From NCBI GenBank assembly GCA_904501935.1, contig CAJGDA010000007.1:1-25325 (forward strand): 25,325 nt of DNA. The letters are read 5' to 3'. Below, one piece after another: positions 16,791 through 23,566 of this stretch. Position numbers and translations under genes: made by a program. The notes under the pieces were generated by a model, which had not been told where the DNA came from, did not search any database, and saw only the letters and a list, made by a program, of their open reading frames with translations. Source of the DNA: an uncultured Methanobrevibacter sp. (GTDB lineage: Archaea; Methanobacteriota; Methanobacteria; Methanobacteriales; Methanobacteriaceae). Positions within the stretch are counted from its first letter, which is position 1. Each line of letters opens with the position of its first letter.

Positions 16791-17273
16791 CTAATCTTCC
16801 TTATATTGTTTGGAAAGTTTAACATAATTGTCAGCGTTATTTTGAATAAGCTGTACCTGTTCGGGAGTGAGTTGCTTAACTGCCTTTGCCGGAACACCTA
16901 AAATCAGACTACCTTCGGGAAATTCTTTTCCTTCACTTACAACAGCACCTGCACCTACAATAGAGTTTTTAGAAATATGCGCTCCATTCAATACTGTTGC
17001 ATTCATTCCAATCAAAACATTATCGTCAAGTCTGCAGCCATGAACAACAGCTCCATGACCAATAGAGACATTCTCACCGATTACAACTGGAAATCCACGA
17101 GTACAGTGGACGACACAATTATCCTGGACATTAGAATTATCACCGATTGTGATTGAGTCAGTGTCTCCCCTTATTACGGCACCATGCCATACGGAAACAT
17201 CTTCTCCCAATTCAACATCACCAAATACTTGTGCGCCAGGGCATATTACAATAGAGTCTTTAATATTTTCCAT
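16791..17273 (-). CDS. Gamma-carbonic anhydrase-like hexapeptide-repeat protein
   Basis: A 160-residue left-handed beta-helix protein of the gamma-carbonic anhydrase/YrdA group. The three metal-ligand histidines fit H56 (VVHCT), H73 (SIGHGA) and H78 (VVHGC), with the five-residue spacing of the last two as in Methanosarcina Cam. Hexapeptide turns such as GDVELGEDVSVWHGAVIRGD run through residues 11-125, with a C-terminal helix for trimer packing. Whether it hydrates CO2 is unknown; the acidic loop carrying Cam's proton-shuttle glutamate is not evident, as in YrdA-like members. It sits between glmU and hisC. An acyltransferase role is the main alternative. Confidence 0.88.
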   Translation of the reverse strand: MENIKDSIVICPGAQVFGDVELGEDVSVWHGAVIRGDTDSITIGDNSNVQDNCVVHCTRGFPVVIGENVSIGHGAVVHGCRLDDNVLIGMNATVLNGAHISKNSIVGAGAVVSEGKEFPEGSLILGVPAKAVKQLTPEQVQLIQNNADNYVKLSKQYKED

Positions 17274-17285
17274 AATATCGCCAAT

Positions 17286-18566
17286 TTATTCTTTATTTTT
17301 CTTATCTTGAATGATATAATCTTGTTTTACCAATATTCTTGTATCAGGGGGCACATCATCATACAATAAAACCCCTGAACCGATAGTGGAATTAGAACCT
17401 ACCTTTACACCTGGAGAGAAACTGGAATTGATTCCTGTTTTGACTGAATCTCCAATAATTGATCCGAATTTACGTCTTCCACTATCAATCATTTGATTTT
17501 TGATTTTGGTTTTTACTGATTTGTTGTCAAAACGTAAGTTTGCAATGTTTGTTCCGGCCGCAATGTTGCAGTTGGAACCTATTACAGAGTCTCCGACATA
17601 ACTCAAATGGCTGACATTGGTATTTTCCATAATTATTGAATTTTTAACTTCAACTGCATTTCCAATATGAACATTGTCACCAAAGTAAGAATTGCCCCTA
17701 ATATAGGAATTAGGACCCACATCACAGTTTTTACCAATGTAAACATTACCTTCAATGTACACTCCCGCTCTGATAATGCTGCCTTCGTCCAAAAAGATTT
17801 CACCATGAATATGAGCGCCTTCTTCAATTTTACCTTTGATTTCAGTTTTAAGATTGCCTATTAATTCTTCATTAACTTCAATTAATTCCCATGGGCGACC
17901 AACATCAATCCAATCCTTATTAGTCTTATGGCCAATTACAGTTTTGCCATCCTCAATTTGCATACTTACTGAATCGGTGATCTCATATTCTCCTCTCTGT
18001 GAGAGCTCGGTTTTTTCAATCTTATCAAAAATATCTTTATTGAAAACATATATTCCTGCATTAACCAGATTGCTTGGTGCTTCTTCCTTTTTAGGCTTTT
18101 CCACAATGCTTTTAATGTTGCAGTCTTCTATTTCCACAACACCAAAAGCGGACGGGTCTTCAACTTCAGTCAAAAGCATCAAAGTATCGGGTTTGAGATA
18201 ATTGTATTTCTTAATGAGTTCGCTGATGATTTCTTCATCTAAAATAATATCACCATTCAAAACAATTATACTGTCCTCAATGAAATCCTTACCATATGAA
18301 ATCGCATTAGCAGTACCTAAAAAATCCTTTTGTGTTTTATAAGAAATGTTAACGCCGAATTTACTGCCGTCACCAAAATAATCCCGAACCATTTCTTCTT
18401 TATAACGGACAATTAACAAAATGTCCTTAATACCGTTTTCCCTTAATGATTCGATATTATATTGCATGATTGGTTTTCCAGCAACTGGCAACATGGTCTT
18501 CGGTTTTGTAAGTGTTAATGGCCTCATTCTTGACCCTTCACCAGCACTTAAAATTATTGCTTTCAT
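17286..18566 (-). CDS. glmU: Bifunctional GlcNAc-1-P uridylyltransferase / GlcN-1-P acetyltransferase (archaeal GlmU)
   Basis: A 426-residue two-domain enzyme making UDP-GlcNAc from glucosamine-1-phosphate: acetylation by the C-terminal domain, then uridylyl transfer by the N-terminal domain. Residues about 1-230 are a nucleotidyltransferase with ILSAGEGSRMRPLT...K, LNGDIIL and VVEIED. Residues about 245-410 are a left-handed beta-helix; NVSHLSYVGDSVIG carries the histidine matching the bacterial GlmU acetyltransfer base, and IAAGTNIANLRFD follows. Overall it resembles M. jannaschii MJ1101. Start: ATG 18566, with GGGGAT seven bases upstream; GTG at 18572 is too close. It leads the five-gene operon (gaps of 12, 3, -1 and 12 bases). 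The product feeds pseudomurein and glycan synthesis. Confidence 0.92.
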   Translation of the reverse strand: MKAIILSAGEGSRMRPLTLTKPKTMLPVAGKPIMQYNIESLRENGIKDILLIVRYKEEMVRDYFGDGSKFGVNISYKTQKDFLGTANAISYGKDFIEDSIIVLNGDIILDEEIISELIKKYNYLKPDTLMLLTEVEDPSAFGVVEIEDCNIKSIVEKPKKEEAPSNLVNAGIYVFNKDIFDKIEKTELSQRGEYEITDSVSMQIEDGKTVIGHKTNKDWIDVGRPWELIEVNEELIGNLKTEIKGKIEEGAHIHGEIFLDEGSIIRAGVYIEGNVYIGKNCDVGPNSYIRGNSYFGDNVHIGNAVEVKNSIIMENTNVSHLSYVGDSVIGSNCNIAAGTNIANLRFDNKSVKTKIKNQMIDSGRRKFGSIIGDSVKTGINSSFSPGVKVGSNSTIGSGVLLYDDVPPDTRILVKQDYIIQDKKNKE

Positions 18567-18620
18567 TTTCACTATCCCCTTGAAAAATATATCTAATAAT
18601 ATTATATGTTTTACTCTTTT

Positions 18621-18628
18621 CTTATAAA
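18621..18628 (-). promoter_or_regulatory. Possible TATA box for the glmU operon
   Basis: On the minus strand an A-rich BRE-like stretch precedes TTTATAAG, about 55-62 bases before the ATG. This is the only promoter-like element upstream of the five-gene run. Confidence 0.45.
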
Positions 18629-18670
18629 TTAATTTTCCTATACTAAATAACTAATTTTAAATAATAGGTA

Positions 18671-18680
18671 AAATATAATA
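18671..18680 (+). promoter_or_regulatory. Possible TATA box for the rubredoxin gene
   Basis: AAATATAATA on the plus strand, roughly 50-59 bases before the rubredoxin ATG. It is divergent from the glmU promoter. Confidence 0.4.
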
Positions 18681-18729
18681 AAATCATATTAGCTATGCTG
18701 ATAAAACAATTTAAAAGGAGATTAATAAA

Positions 18730-18897
18730 ATGACTGTCTATGTTTGCTTACACTGTGAATACAGATTTGATACAGAAAAAGGTGACCCGGCATACAACAT
18801 TCCTGCTGGAGCAACTCCTGCAGATATGCCAGATGACTGGGTTTGCCCAGAATGTGCTGCTTTAGGTATTGAAGCATTTATTGCAGAAGAAGAATAA
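18730..18897 (+). CDS. Rubredoxin
   Basis: A 55-residue rubredoxin, a small iron protein that carries single electrons, often to peroxide- or oxygen-reducing enzymes such as rubrerythrin or F420H2 oxidase in methanogens. The four iron ligands are C6 and C9 (VCLHCEYRFD) and C39 and C42 (WVCPECAALG). The typical GDP near residue 18 and the PDDW just before the second pair are present. The start is ATG with GGAG nine bases upstream. The last codons and stop form the left arm of a terminator hairpin, so it is probably a one-gene transcript. Its redox partner is not in the window. Confidence 0.95.
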   Translation: MTVYVCLHCEYRFDTEKGDPAYNIPAGATPADMPDDWVCPECAALGIEAFIAEEE

Positions 18898-18921
18898 ACA
18901 CTCTTCTTCTCAAAATTTTTT
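18885..18921 (+). terminator. Hairpin terminator of the rubredoxin gene
   Basis: Perfect 9-bp stem AGAAGAAGA (18885-18893) and TCTTCTTCT (18902-18910), 8-nt loop, then CAAAA and a T-run. The left arm encodes the acidic EEE tail and the loop contains the stop codon. Confidence 0.65.
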
Positions 18922-18987
18922 TATTTTATTAATCTACAAACTAATTACTAATTTATTACTTTTAATTATAGGGTGCGTGAGTTAAAA

Positions 18988-19704
18988 ATGAAAAGGAGTA
19001 AAAAACTAATTATTGCTATTCTTTTAGTCATAAATATTGGATTATTAGTTGTAATAGCTGGTGCTTTATTCGGCGGTCCTGATTTAACACAAGAAAGTAA
19101 AGATATTTTAGTATTAGCTTCAGATAAATACGAACAACCACACGGTGGAGTCGATATGGCATTTATGGTTCATTTAGAAAATGGATCATTAGTCAATTAC
19201 ACCCCAATATATCCCGGAGGAATGACACACCCTAACCAAACTGCGCCCGGAGGCATGCAAGGACAGATGTTCATGCACGATTGTCTTTGGGATGGAATAG
19301 ATTCCGGTACGAAGTATGCAGCGGAAATCGTAGCGTACAATACTGGAATGCATGCAGATGCAGTTGTCGTCGTTTATGACGAAGGTATTGATAATATCAT
19401 AAACTCAATTAGACCACTTATCATAGATGGCGTTGAAAGCAATCTTAGTGCAACAGACATTATCCGTTCAAATGATGCATATAACGGTTATCCAGGTAAT
19501 GAACATGTGCAAGGAAACATGTCAAGAGCAGATGCCGTTATGGTATTGGCTAAAGCGCTTTCAAATGCTAGTAAAGATCCTATTAAAAAAAGCACTATGG
19601 TAGAAGCAGCCTTAAAAGAGTATTCCAATGGAAATATTATTATGAAACCGGAAGGATCATTTACAAGATTGCTTGCTACAAAAGGTTTCGAAAAAATATC
19701 TTGA
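18988..19704 (+). CDS. DUF4012 membrane-anchored extracellular protein, LCP-like in pattern
   Basis: A 238-residue protein with a basic start (MKRSKK), one hydrophobic segment (about residues 7-29, LIIAILLVINIGLLVVIAG) and an extracellular domain. I recognise the Methanobacteriales DUF4012 type, with ILVLASDKYEQ, VDMAFMVHLENG and the TPIYPGGMTHP loop. The order resembles LytR-CpsA-Psr (LCP) domains, which attach glycopolymers to cell walls: a strand ending in a SD, a DxxxxV strand, a loop equal to IPRD, and then VAYNTGMHADAVVVVYDEGIDNIINS, close to the LCP strand-helix unit around VxxxGFxxLVDAL. The Arg of IPRD is not conserved, so catalysis may be absent or different. Start ATG 18988, preceded by GTGA; an in-frame GTG at 18973 is less likely. 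It lies between the glmU and glmM units. Confidence 0.82.
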   Translation: MKRSKKLIIAILLVINIGLLVVIAGALFGGPDLTQESKDILVLASDKYEQPHGGVDMAFMVHLENGSLVNYTPIYPGGMTHPNQTAPGGMQGQMFMHDCLWDGIDSGTKYAAEIVAYNTGMHADAVVVVYDEGIDNIINSIRPLIIDGVESNLSATDIIRSNDAYNGYPGNEHVQGNMSRADAVMVLAKALSNASKDPIKKSTMVEAALKEYSNGNIIMKPEGSFTRLLATKGFEKIS

Positions 19705-19710
19705 TTTCCT

Positions 19711-19749
19711 CTTTAAAGAATTTATTTTAAATTCTTTGAAGACTTTTTT
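19711..19749 (+). terminator. Hairpin terminator after the DUF4012 gene
   Basis: 13-bp stem with one G-U pair: arms 19711-19723 and 19729-19741, 5-nt loop, followed by AC and six T. It begins six bases after the stop codon. Confidence 0.6.
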
Positions 19750-19789
19750 ATTATTTAATGCACATTATCATGTTTTGACTTAATAAAAA

Positions 19790-19820
19790 AAAAGAAGTTA
19801 TGAAGATATATAATACCTTC
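19790..19820 (-). terminator. Hairpin terminator of glmM
   Basis: On the minus strand GAAGGTAT, 3-nt loop, ATATCTTC (19802-19820; one G-U pair), followed closely by a run of nine T. The stem's first base is the last base of the stop codon. Confidence 0.55.
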
Positions 19821-21157
19821 TATAAGTTTTCATTAATTATTTTTACGCAAGTTTCTTTTATTGATTCAGCTCTAGCTTCATCTCTTGCTTCTAAAGTTAT
19901 TCTGACATAATCTTCAGTTCCGGAAGGCCTTACCAACACCCAACTGTCATCTTCAAATGTTAATCTTACGCCATCAATTGAGTTTACATCACGAATATCG
20001 TCAAAAGCGTCTTTAAGCAAATCTTCCATATTTTCCATTACTTTGATTTTAGCTTCCTTGGAGCAGGTTATTTTTTCACGTATGTTTGGATATGATGGAA
20101 TTTGAGCTAACAGTTCAGATAATTTTCCGTCTCTTGAGACGATTTCCGCCATTCTTAAACCTGACAGTATTCCATCAGGACACATGCAGAAATCTGGGTG
20201 AAGCCATGTTCCTGAAGGTTCGCCGCCAAATGCAGCATCCTTTTCAATTATTACTTCAGCCACATTAACGTCACCGACTTTTGTTCTTAACACTTCACCT
20301 TTTACGGATTCATCCATGCATAATCCGGCATCTACTGTTGTTACAATATCCCCCTCGAATTCCTTGGACATCAATGCTAAAAGTGAATCAAATGGTGAGA
20401 CATTGCCCTTTTCATCAACGGTAATCATTCTATCGGCATCACCATCGTGAGCGATACCCAAATCGGCTCCGATAGCAACGACCGTTTTCATTAAAGTCTG
20501 CAAGTTTTCAGCATTTGGTTCAGGGTTTCTTCCCGGGAAAAATCCGTCTGGTTGGGAATTAAGTGTAGTTACTTCGCATCCTGCTTTTCTAAATACTAAA
20601 GGTGATATTTCGCTTCCGGCGCCGGATGCACAATCAATCACTACTTTAAGGCCTTCTTTAATGTCAACCATGTCCACTAAATCATCAATATATTGACCTT
20701 TGATTTCTTCATTAACGCTTAATTTGCCTACTTTATCCCAAGTTACTGAAATATAATCATTATTGGCATAAATTTCTTCAATTTTTGATTCCTGATCGGA
20801 AGTATATGCCATACCGTTCTTATTCCACAATTTGATTCCATTATATGGGGAAGGATTGTGGGATGCGGTTAACATGACCCCTGCATCGGCATCAAGCTTT
20901 TCAGTAGCATAACCAACTAATGGAGTTGGAACCATGCCAATCTTTACTACATCGACCCCGCTTTCAAGTAAACCTGCACAAATTGCCTGTTCAAGCATTT
21001 CATTGGTTGTTCTTGTATCATAACCTATTACTACAGTACCTTCATTTCCCAAATAATAAGCCAGGGATTTTCCTACATTCAATGCAAGTTCACATGTTAC
21101 TTCAGAGCCTATCAAACCTCTGATTCCAGATGTTCCGAATAGTTTTTTTGCCACCAT
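19820..21157 (-). CDS. glmM: Phosphoglucosamine mutase (MJ1100 type)
   Basis: A 445-residue phosphohexomutase that should convert glucosamine-6-P to glucosamine-1-P, the substrate of GlmU. Landmarks: LFGTSGIRG at the N-terminus, catalytic S99 in MLTASHNPSPYNG, metal loop AHDGDADR (D238, D240, D242), sugar loop GGEPSGTW, and phosphate-binding RPSGTEDYVR. The GGEPSGTW loop and the nearby HPDF...DGI segment resemble M. jannaschii MJ1100, next to the glmU homologue MJ1101 in that genome. Here the two are split by the rubredoxin and DUF4012 genes on the other strand. It follows apgM by eight bases; AGGTG overlapping the apgM stop serves as ribosome site. Confidence 0.92.
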   Translation of the reverse strand: MVAKKLFGTSGIRGLIGSEVTCELALNVGKSLAYYLGNEGTVVIGYDTRTTNEMLEQAICAGLLESGVDVVKIGMVPTPLVGYATEKLDADAGVMLTASHNPSPYNGIKLWNKNGMAYTSDQESKIEEIYANNDYISVTWDKVGKLSVNEEIKGQYIDDLVDMVDIKEGLKVVIDCASGAGSEISPLVFRKAGCEVTTLNSQPDGFFPGRNPEPNAENLQTLMKTVVAIGADLGIAHDGDADRMITVDEKGNVSPFDSLLALMSKEFEGDIVTTVDAGLCMDESVKGEVLRTKVGDVNVAEVIIEKDAAFGGEPSGTWLHPDFCMCPDGILSGLRMAEIVSRDGKLSELLAQIPSYPNIREKITCSKEAKIKVMENMEDLLKDAFDDIRDVNSIDGVRLTFEDDSWVLVRPSGTEDYVRITLEARDEARAESIKETCVKIINENL

Positions 21158-21165
21158 ATTAACAC

Positions 21166-22404
21166 CTATGCCCCGAATTTATGAGCATAATTCATTAAAT
21201 CCATCATGATGTTCATTACATCGGCCCCTCTGATTCTGTTAAGCCCTCCTTTTGCACAGGCACGTTCAGAGAATTCCTTTACATCATCCACCCTTACTTC
21301 AGGGCCTCTGATAATTACTGGCACTGGGTCTCCTGTGTGATTCTTAACTGAAATTGGAGTTGAATGATCGGCTGTCAAGTAAATGTAAACATCTTCCAGT
21401 TTTATAAGTTCACTCATTACAACTTCATCAACTTTTTCAATGAATTCGACTTTATCCTGAGTTTGTCCATCGTGGCCTGCTTCGTCAGCTCCGTCGATAT
21501 TGACTAAGAAAAAGTCATGGTCGGAGTTTTTAACCTGGTCAATGATTGTGTCACGAATATTGTCTAAGTTAGTGTCAATACCCCCAGTTACGCCTTCCAT
21601 TTCAATAATCTCCATGCCTGCAAACCTTCCAATACCCATTATGAGCCCTGTTTCGGCAATGCATGCTGAATTTATTTCATATTTATCATTCAATGATTCA
21701 ACAAAAGGCACTTCTCCTGCACCACGAGGAATGACGATATTTGCCGGAGGTTTTCCTTCTTCAATTCTTTTTAAGTTAACCGGATGATCCTTAACCATCT
21801 CATAAGTCTTTACCACTACCTTATTCAATATATCAGCAGTCTTTTTAGCTTCAGGTGAGTCATCTAAAGCCTCAACTTCTTTAGGTTTATTGCCTTCCAC
21901 TTTAGGGTCTGCATCGCTTACTTTACCTGAGAGTCCTTCTCCCCTTAAAACCAAAACTGCCCTGTGACCGGTGGATTCCTTGAAAATTATTTTAATGTCA
22001 GGATAGTCTTCCAATACCATAGTGTTCAAAACATCCACAATATCTTTTGTGCCTTCTTTAATTCTTCCTGCACGCCTGTCAGTTACTATTAAATCATCAT
22101 CTACAGTTGAAAAATTGCATCTGAATGCAATATCGCCAGGCAATACTTCCACACCAACACCATTTGCTTCAAATGGGCCTCTTCCAGTGTATACTTCATA
22201 TGGATTATAGCCTAAAATAGATAAGTGTGCTGTGTCACTTCCAGGGATTATTCCGGGAGCGATTGAATCCATGATGCCGGTAATTCCTTCAGCAGCCATT
22301 CTATCCATGTTTGGAGTATTTGCCGCTTCAAGAGGAGTTTTATTTCCTAATTCTTTAATTGGACGGTCACCCATACCATCCATAATTAAAATAAGACCTT
22401 TCAT
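21166..22404 (-). CDS. apgM: Cofactor-independent phosphoglycerate mutase, archaeal type
   Basis: A 412-residue metal-dependent mutase of the alkaline-phosphatase superfamily interconverting 3- and 2-phosphoglycerate in glycolysis and gluconeogenesis. Metal and catalytic sites visible: LIMDGMGDRP (D9), the serine loop PGSDTAHLSILGYNP (S56), DGADEAGHDGQ, and LTADHSTP. RGPFEANG is another family mark. It is much shorter than the bacterial GpmI type and matches the archaeal ApgM length. Start: ATG 22404 with AGGTGA six bases upstream; the in-frame GTG (22411-22413) lies within that site. It is first in a two-gene unit with glmM. A phosphopentomutase-like or phosphonopyruvate-decarboxylase-related activity was once suggested for this family. 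Confidence 0.93.
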   Translation of the reverse strand: MKGLILIMDGMGDRPIKELGNKTPLEAANTPNMDRMAAEGITGIMDSIAPGIIPGSDTAHLSILGYNPYEVYTGRGPFEANGVGVEVLPGDIAFRCNFSTVDDDLIVTDRRAGRIKEGTKDIVDVLNTMVLEDYPDIKIIFKESTGHRAVLVLRGEGLSGKVSDADPKVEGNKPKEVEALDDSPEAKKTADILNKVVVKTYEMVKDHPVNLKRIEEGKPPANIVIPRGAGEVPFVESLNDKYEINSACIAETGLIMGIGRFAGMEIIEMEGVTGGIDTNLDNIRDTIIDQVKNSDHDFFLVNIDGADEAGHDGQTQDKVEFIEKVDEVVMSELIKLEDVYIYLTADHSTPISVKNHTGDPVPVIIRGPEVRVDDVKEFSERACAKGGLNRIRGADVMNIMMDLMNYAHKFGA

Positions 22405-22505
22405 AAATATCACCTAAATTATAATAATATAATTTTTGTTTTTAATAGTTAAATAATTTGTTTAAAAATAATCTGATAATTATAAAATAAGATTTAAAAA
22501 AAAAA

Positions 22506-23195
22506 TTAAATCAATAAAATTCCAACAAGGGCACCGACAATGGTTGCAATCAAATTGACATGCTCATTTGTCAGCATATCCCTATTTTCAAAGAGTGCAC
22601 CTAAGATACTGTCCATAAAACAGCCTACAGTACCTGAAATAACAGAAACACCTATTGCAATTAACGGATCGGGAATTACTCCTAAAAAGTATGCTGCAAT
22701 ACCTATAATTGCTGCACCGACAATACCTATTGCAGTACCTAAAGATGAGACTGCACCATTAGTGCCGGGATCGACTTTTTGAAAAGTTGTTATGAGCCTA
22801 GGGTTTTGGTCCAATACTCCAATTTCTGAAGCCAATGTATCTGCAGTTGCTGTTGCAATTGCTCCAATAAACCCTCCAACAAATGGCATATAATACCCTC
22901 CAAATGCTGCCATGAAACAAGCCACAACACCATTTGAGATTACATTCTTAGAAGTTCTCCTTCCCTCAAATTCTCCTAATGACATCTTATATTTTTTAGA
23001 ATATCTTGTGGCCAGCAATGACATTACCAAGAAAAGTACTATAAGAAACAGCCAGTTCACTCCCGCTGAAAAAATAATTATAATACCCATAATTACCATT
23101 ACAGCAGAACCTATAAAATCAAGAGATTTTCTTCTATATGTGATGAATCCTAAAATAAACAGGAGAATTACATATAACCATGTAGATTCGAACAT
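22506..23195 (-). CDS. DUF92 integral membrane protein, possible polyprenyl-phosphate kinase
   Basis: A 229-residue membrane protein with about six hydrophobic segments, of the DUF92 (TIGR00297) family. Family marks: FEGRRTSKNVISNG, the small-residue helix IATATADTLASEIG, the loop DPGTNGAVSSLGT, and GCFMDSILGALFENR. The plant relative VTE6 phosphorylates phytyl phosphate with CTP. By analogy the archaeal protein may phosphorylate a prenyl or polyprenyl phosphate used for lipids or lipid-carrier glycans; not shown. ATG with GAGGT seven bases upstream; a TATA-like element precedes it. It is a single gene between the apgM unit and the second adhesin. Confidence 0.87.
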   Translation of the reverse strand: MFESTWLYVILLFILGFITYRRKSLDFIGSAVMVIMGIIIIFSAGVNWLFLIVLFLVMSLLATRYSKKYKMSLGEFEGRRTSKNVISNGVVACFMAAFGGYYMPFVGGFIGAIATATADTLASEIGVLDQNPRLITTFQKVDPGTNGAVSSLGTAIGIVGAAIIGIAAYFLGVIPDPLIAIGVSVISGTVGCFMDSILGALFENRDMLTNEHVNLIATIVGALVGILLI

Positions 23196-23231
23196 AACAT
23201 TAACCTCAATTCTATTAGATATTTGTCTAAA

Positions 23232-23241
23232 ATTATATAAA
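23232..23241 (-). promoter_or_regulatory. Possible TATA box for the DUF92 gene
   Basis: TTTATATAAT on the minus strand, about 37-46 bases before the ATG. Confidence 0.45.
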
Positions 23242-23541
23242 TAGATTTACATAGGGCCCATTGAACAAAAATTAAATTCCAATCAACTTTAAAGAGAACA
23301 ATTTTTTATTTTCAAACAGTTCATGTTTTTTCAATTTCATTAAATTTAAAGCTAAAACCGCAAGATACTTTCTATGCCTTTTAATAAAATAAATGATTAA
23401 TTAAAATAATGGCATTTATATTAATGTATTAAATTATCACGTGCATAATCAATATAATTGATACATATTTTCAAAATCGATATATTTAATTTTTAAATGT
23501 ATATGAAATTACTAAGATAGTTAAATTTCTAAAAAAATAAG
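23242..23541. other. AT-rich spacer between adhesin end and DUF92 promoter
   Basis: About 300 bases without a credible gene. It holds a short inverted repeat (ATCAAT, three bases, ATTGAT at 23448-23462) and many A/T runs. I see no RNA gene or CRISPR. Confidence 0.6.
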
Positions 23542-23566
23542 AAAAAATAAGAAAAACTTATTTTTT
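23534..23566 (-). terminator. Hairpin terminator of the second adhesin gene
   Basis: On the minus strand AAAAAATAAG, five T, CTTATTTTTT (arms 23557-23566 and 23542-23551) is a perfect 10-bp stem, then further T-runs. The first arm contains the last codons and the TAA stop. Confidence 0.65.

Noticed and set aside
18973..18975. GTG as start of the DUF4012 protein
   Set aside because: It overlaps the GGGTG ribosome-site-like sequence; ATG 18988 is better spaced and gives the expected basic MKRSKK start.
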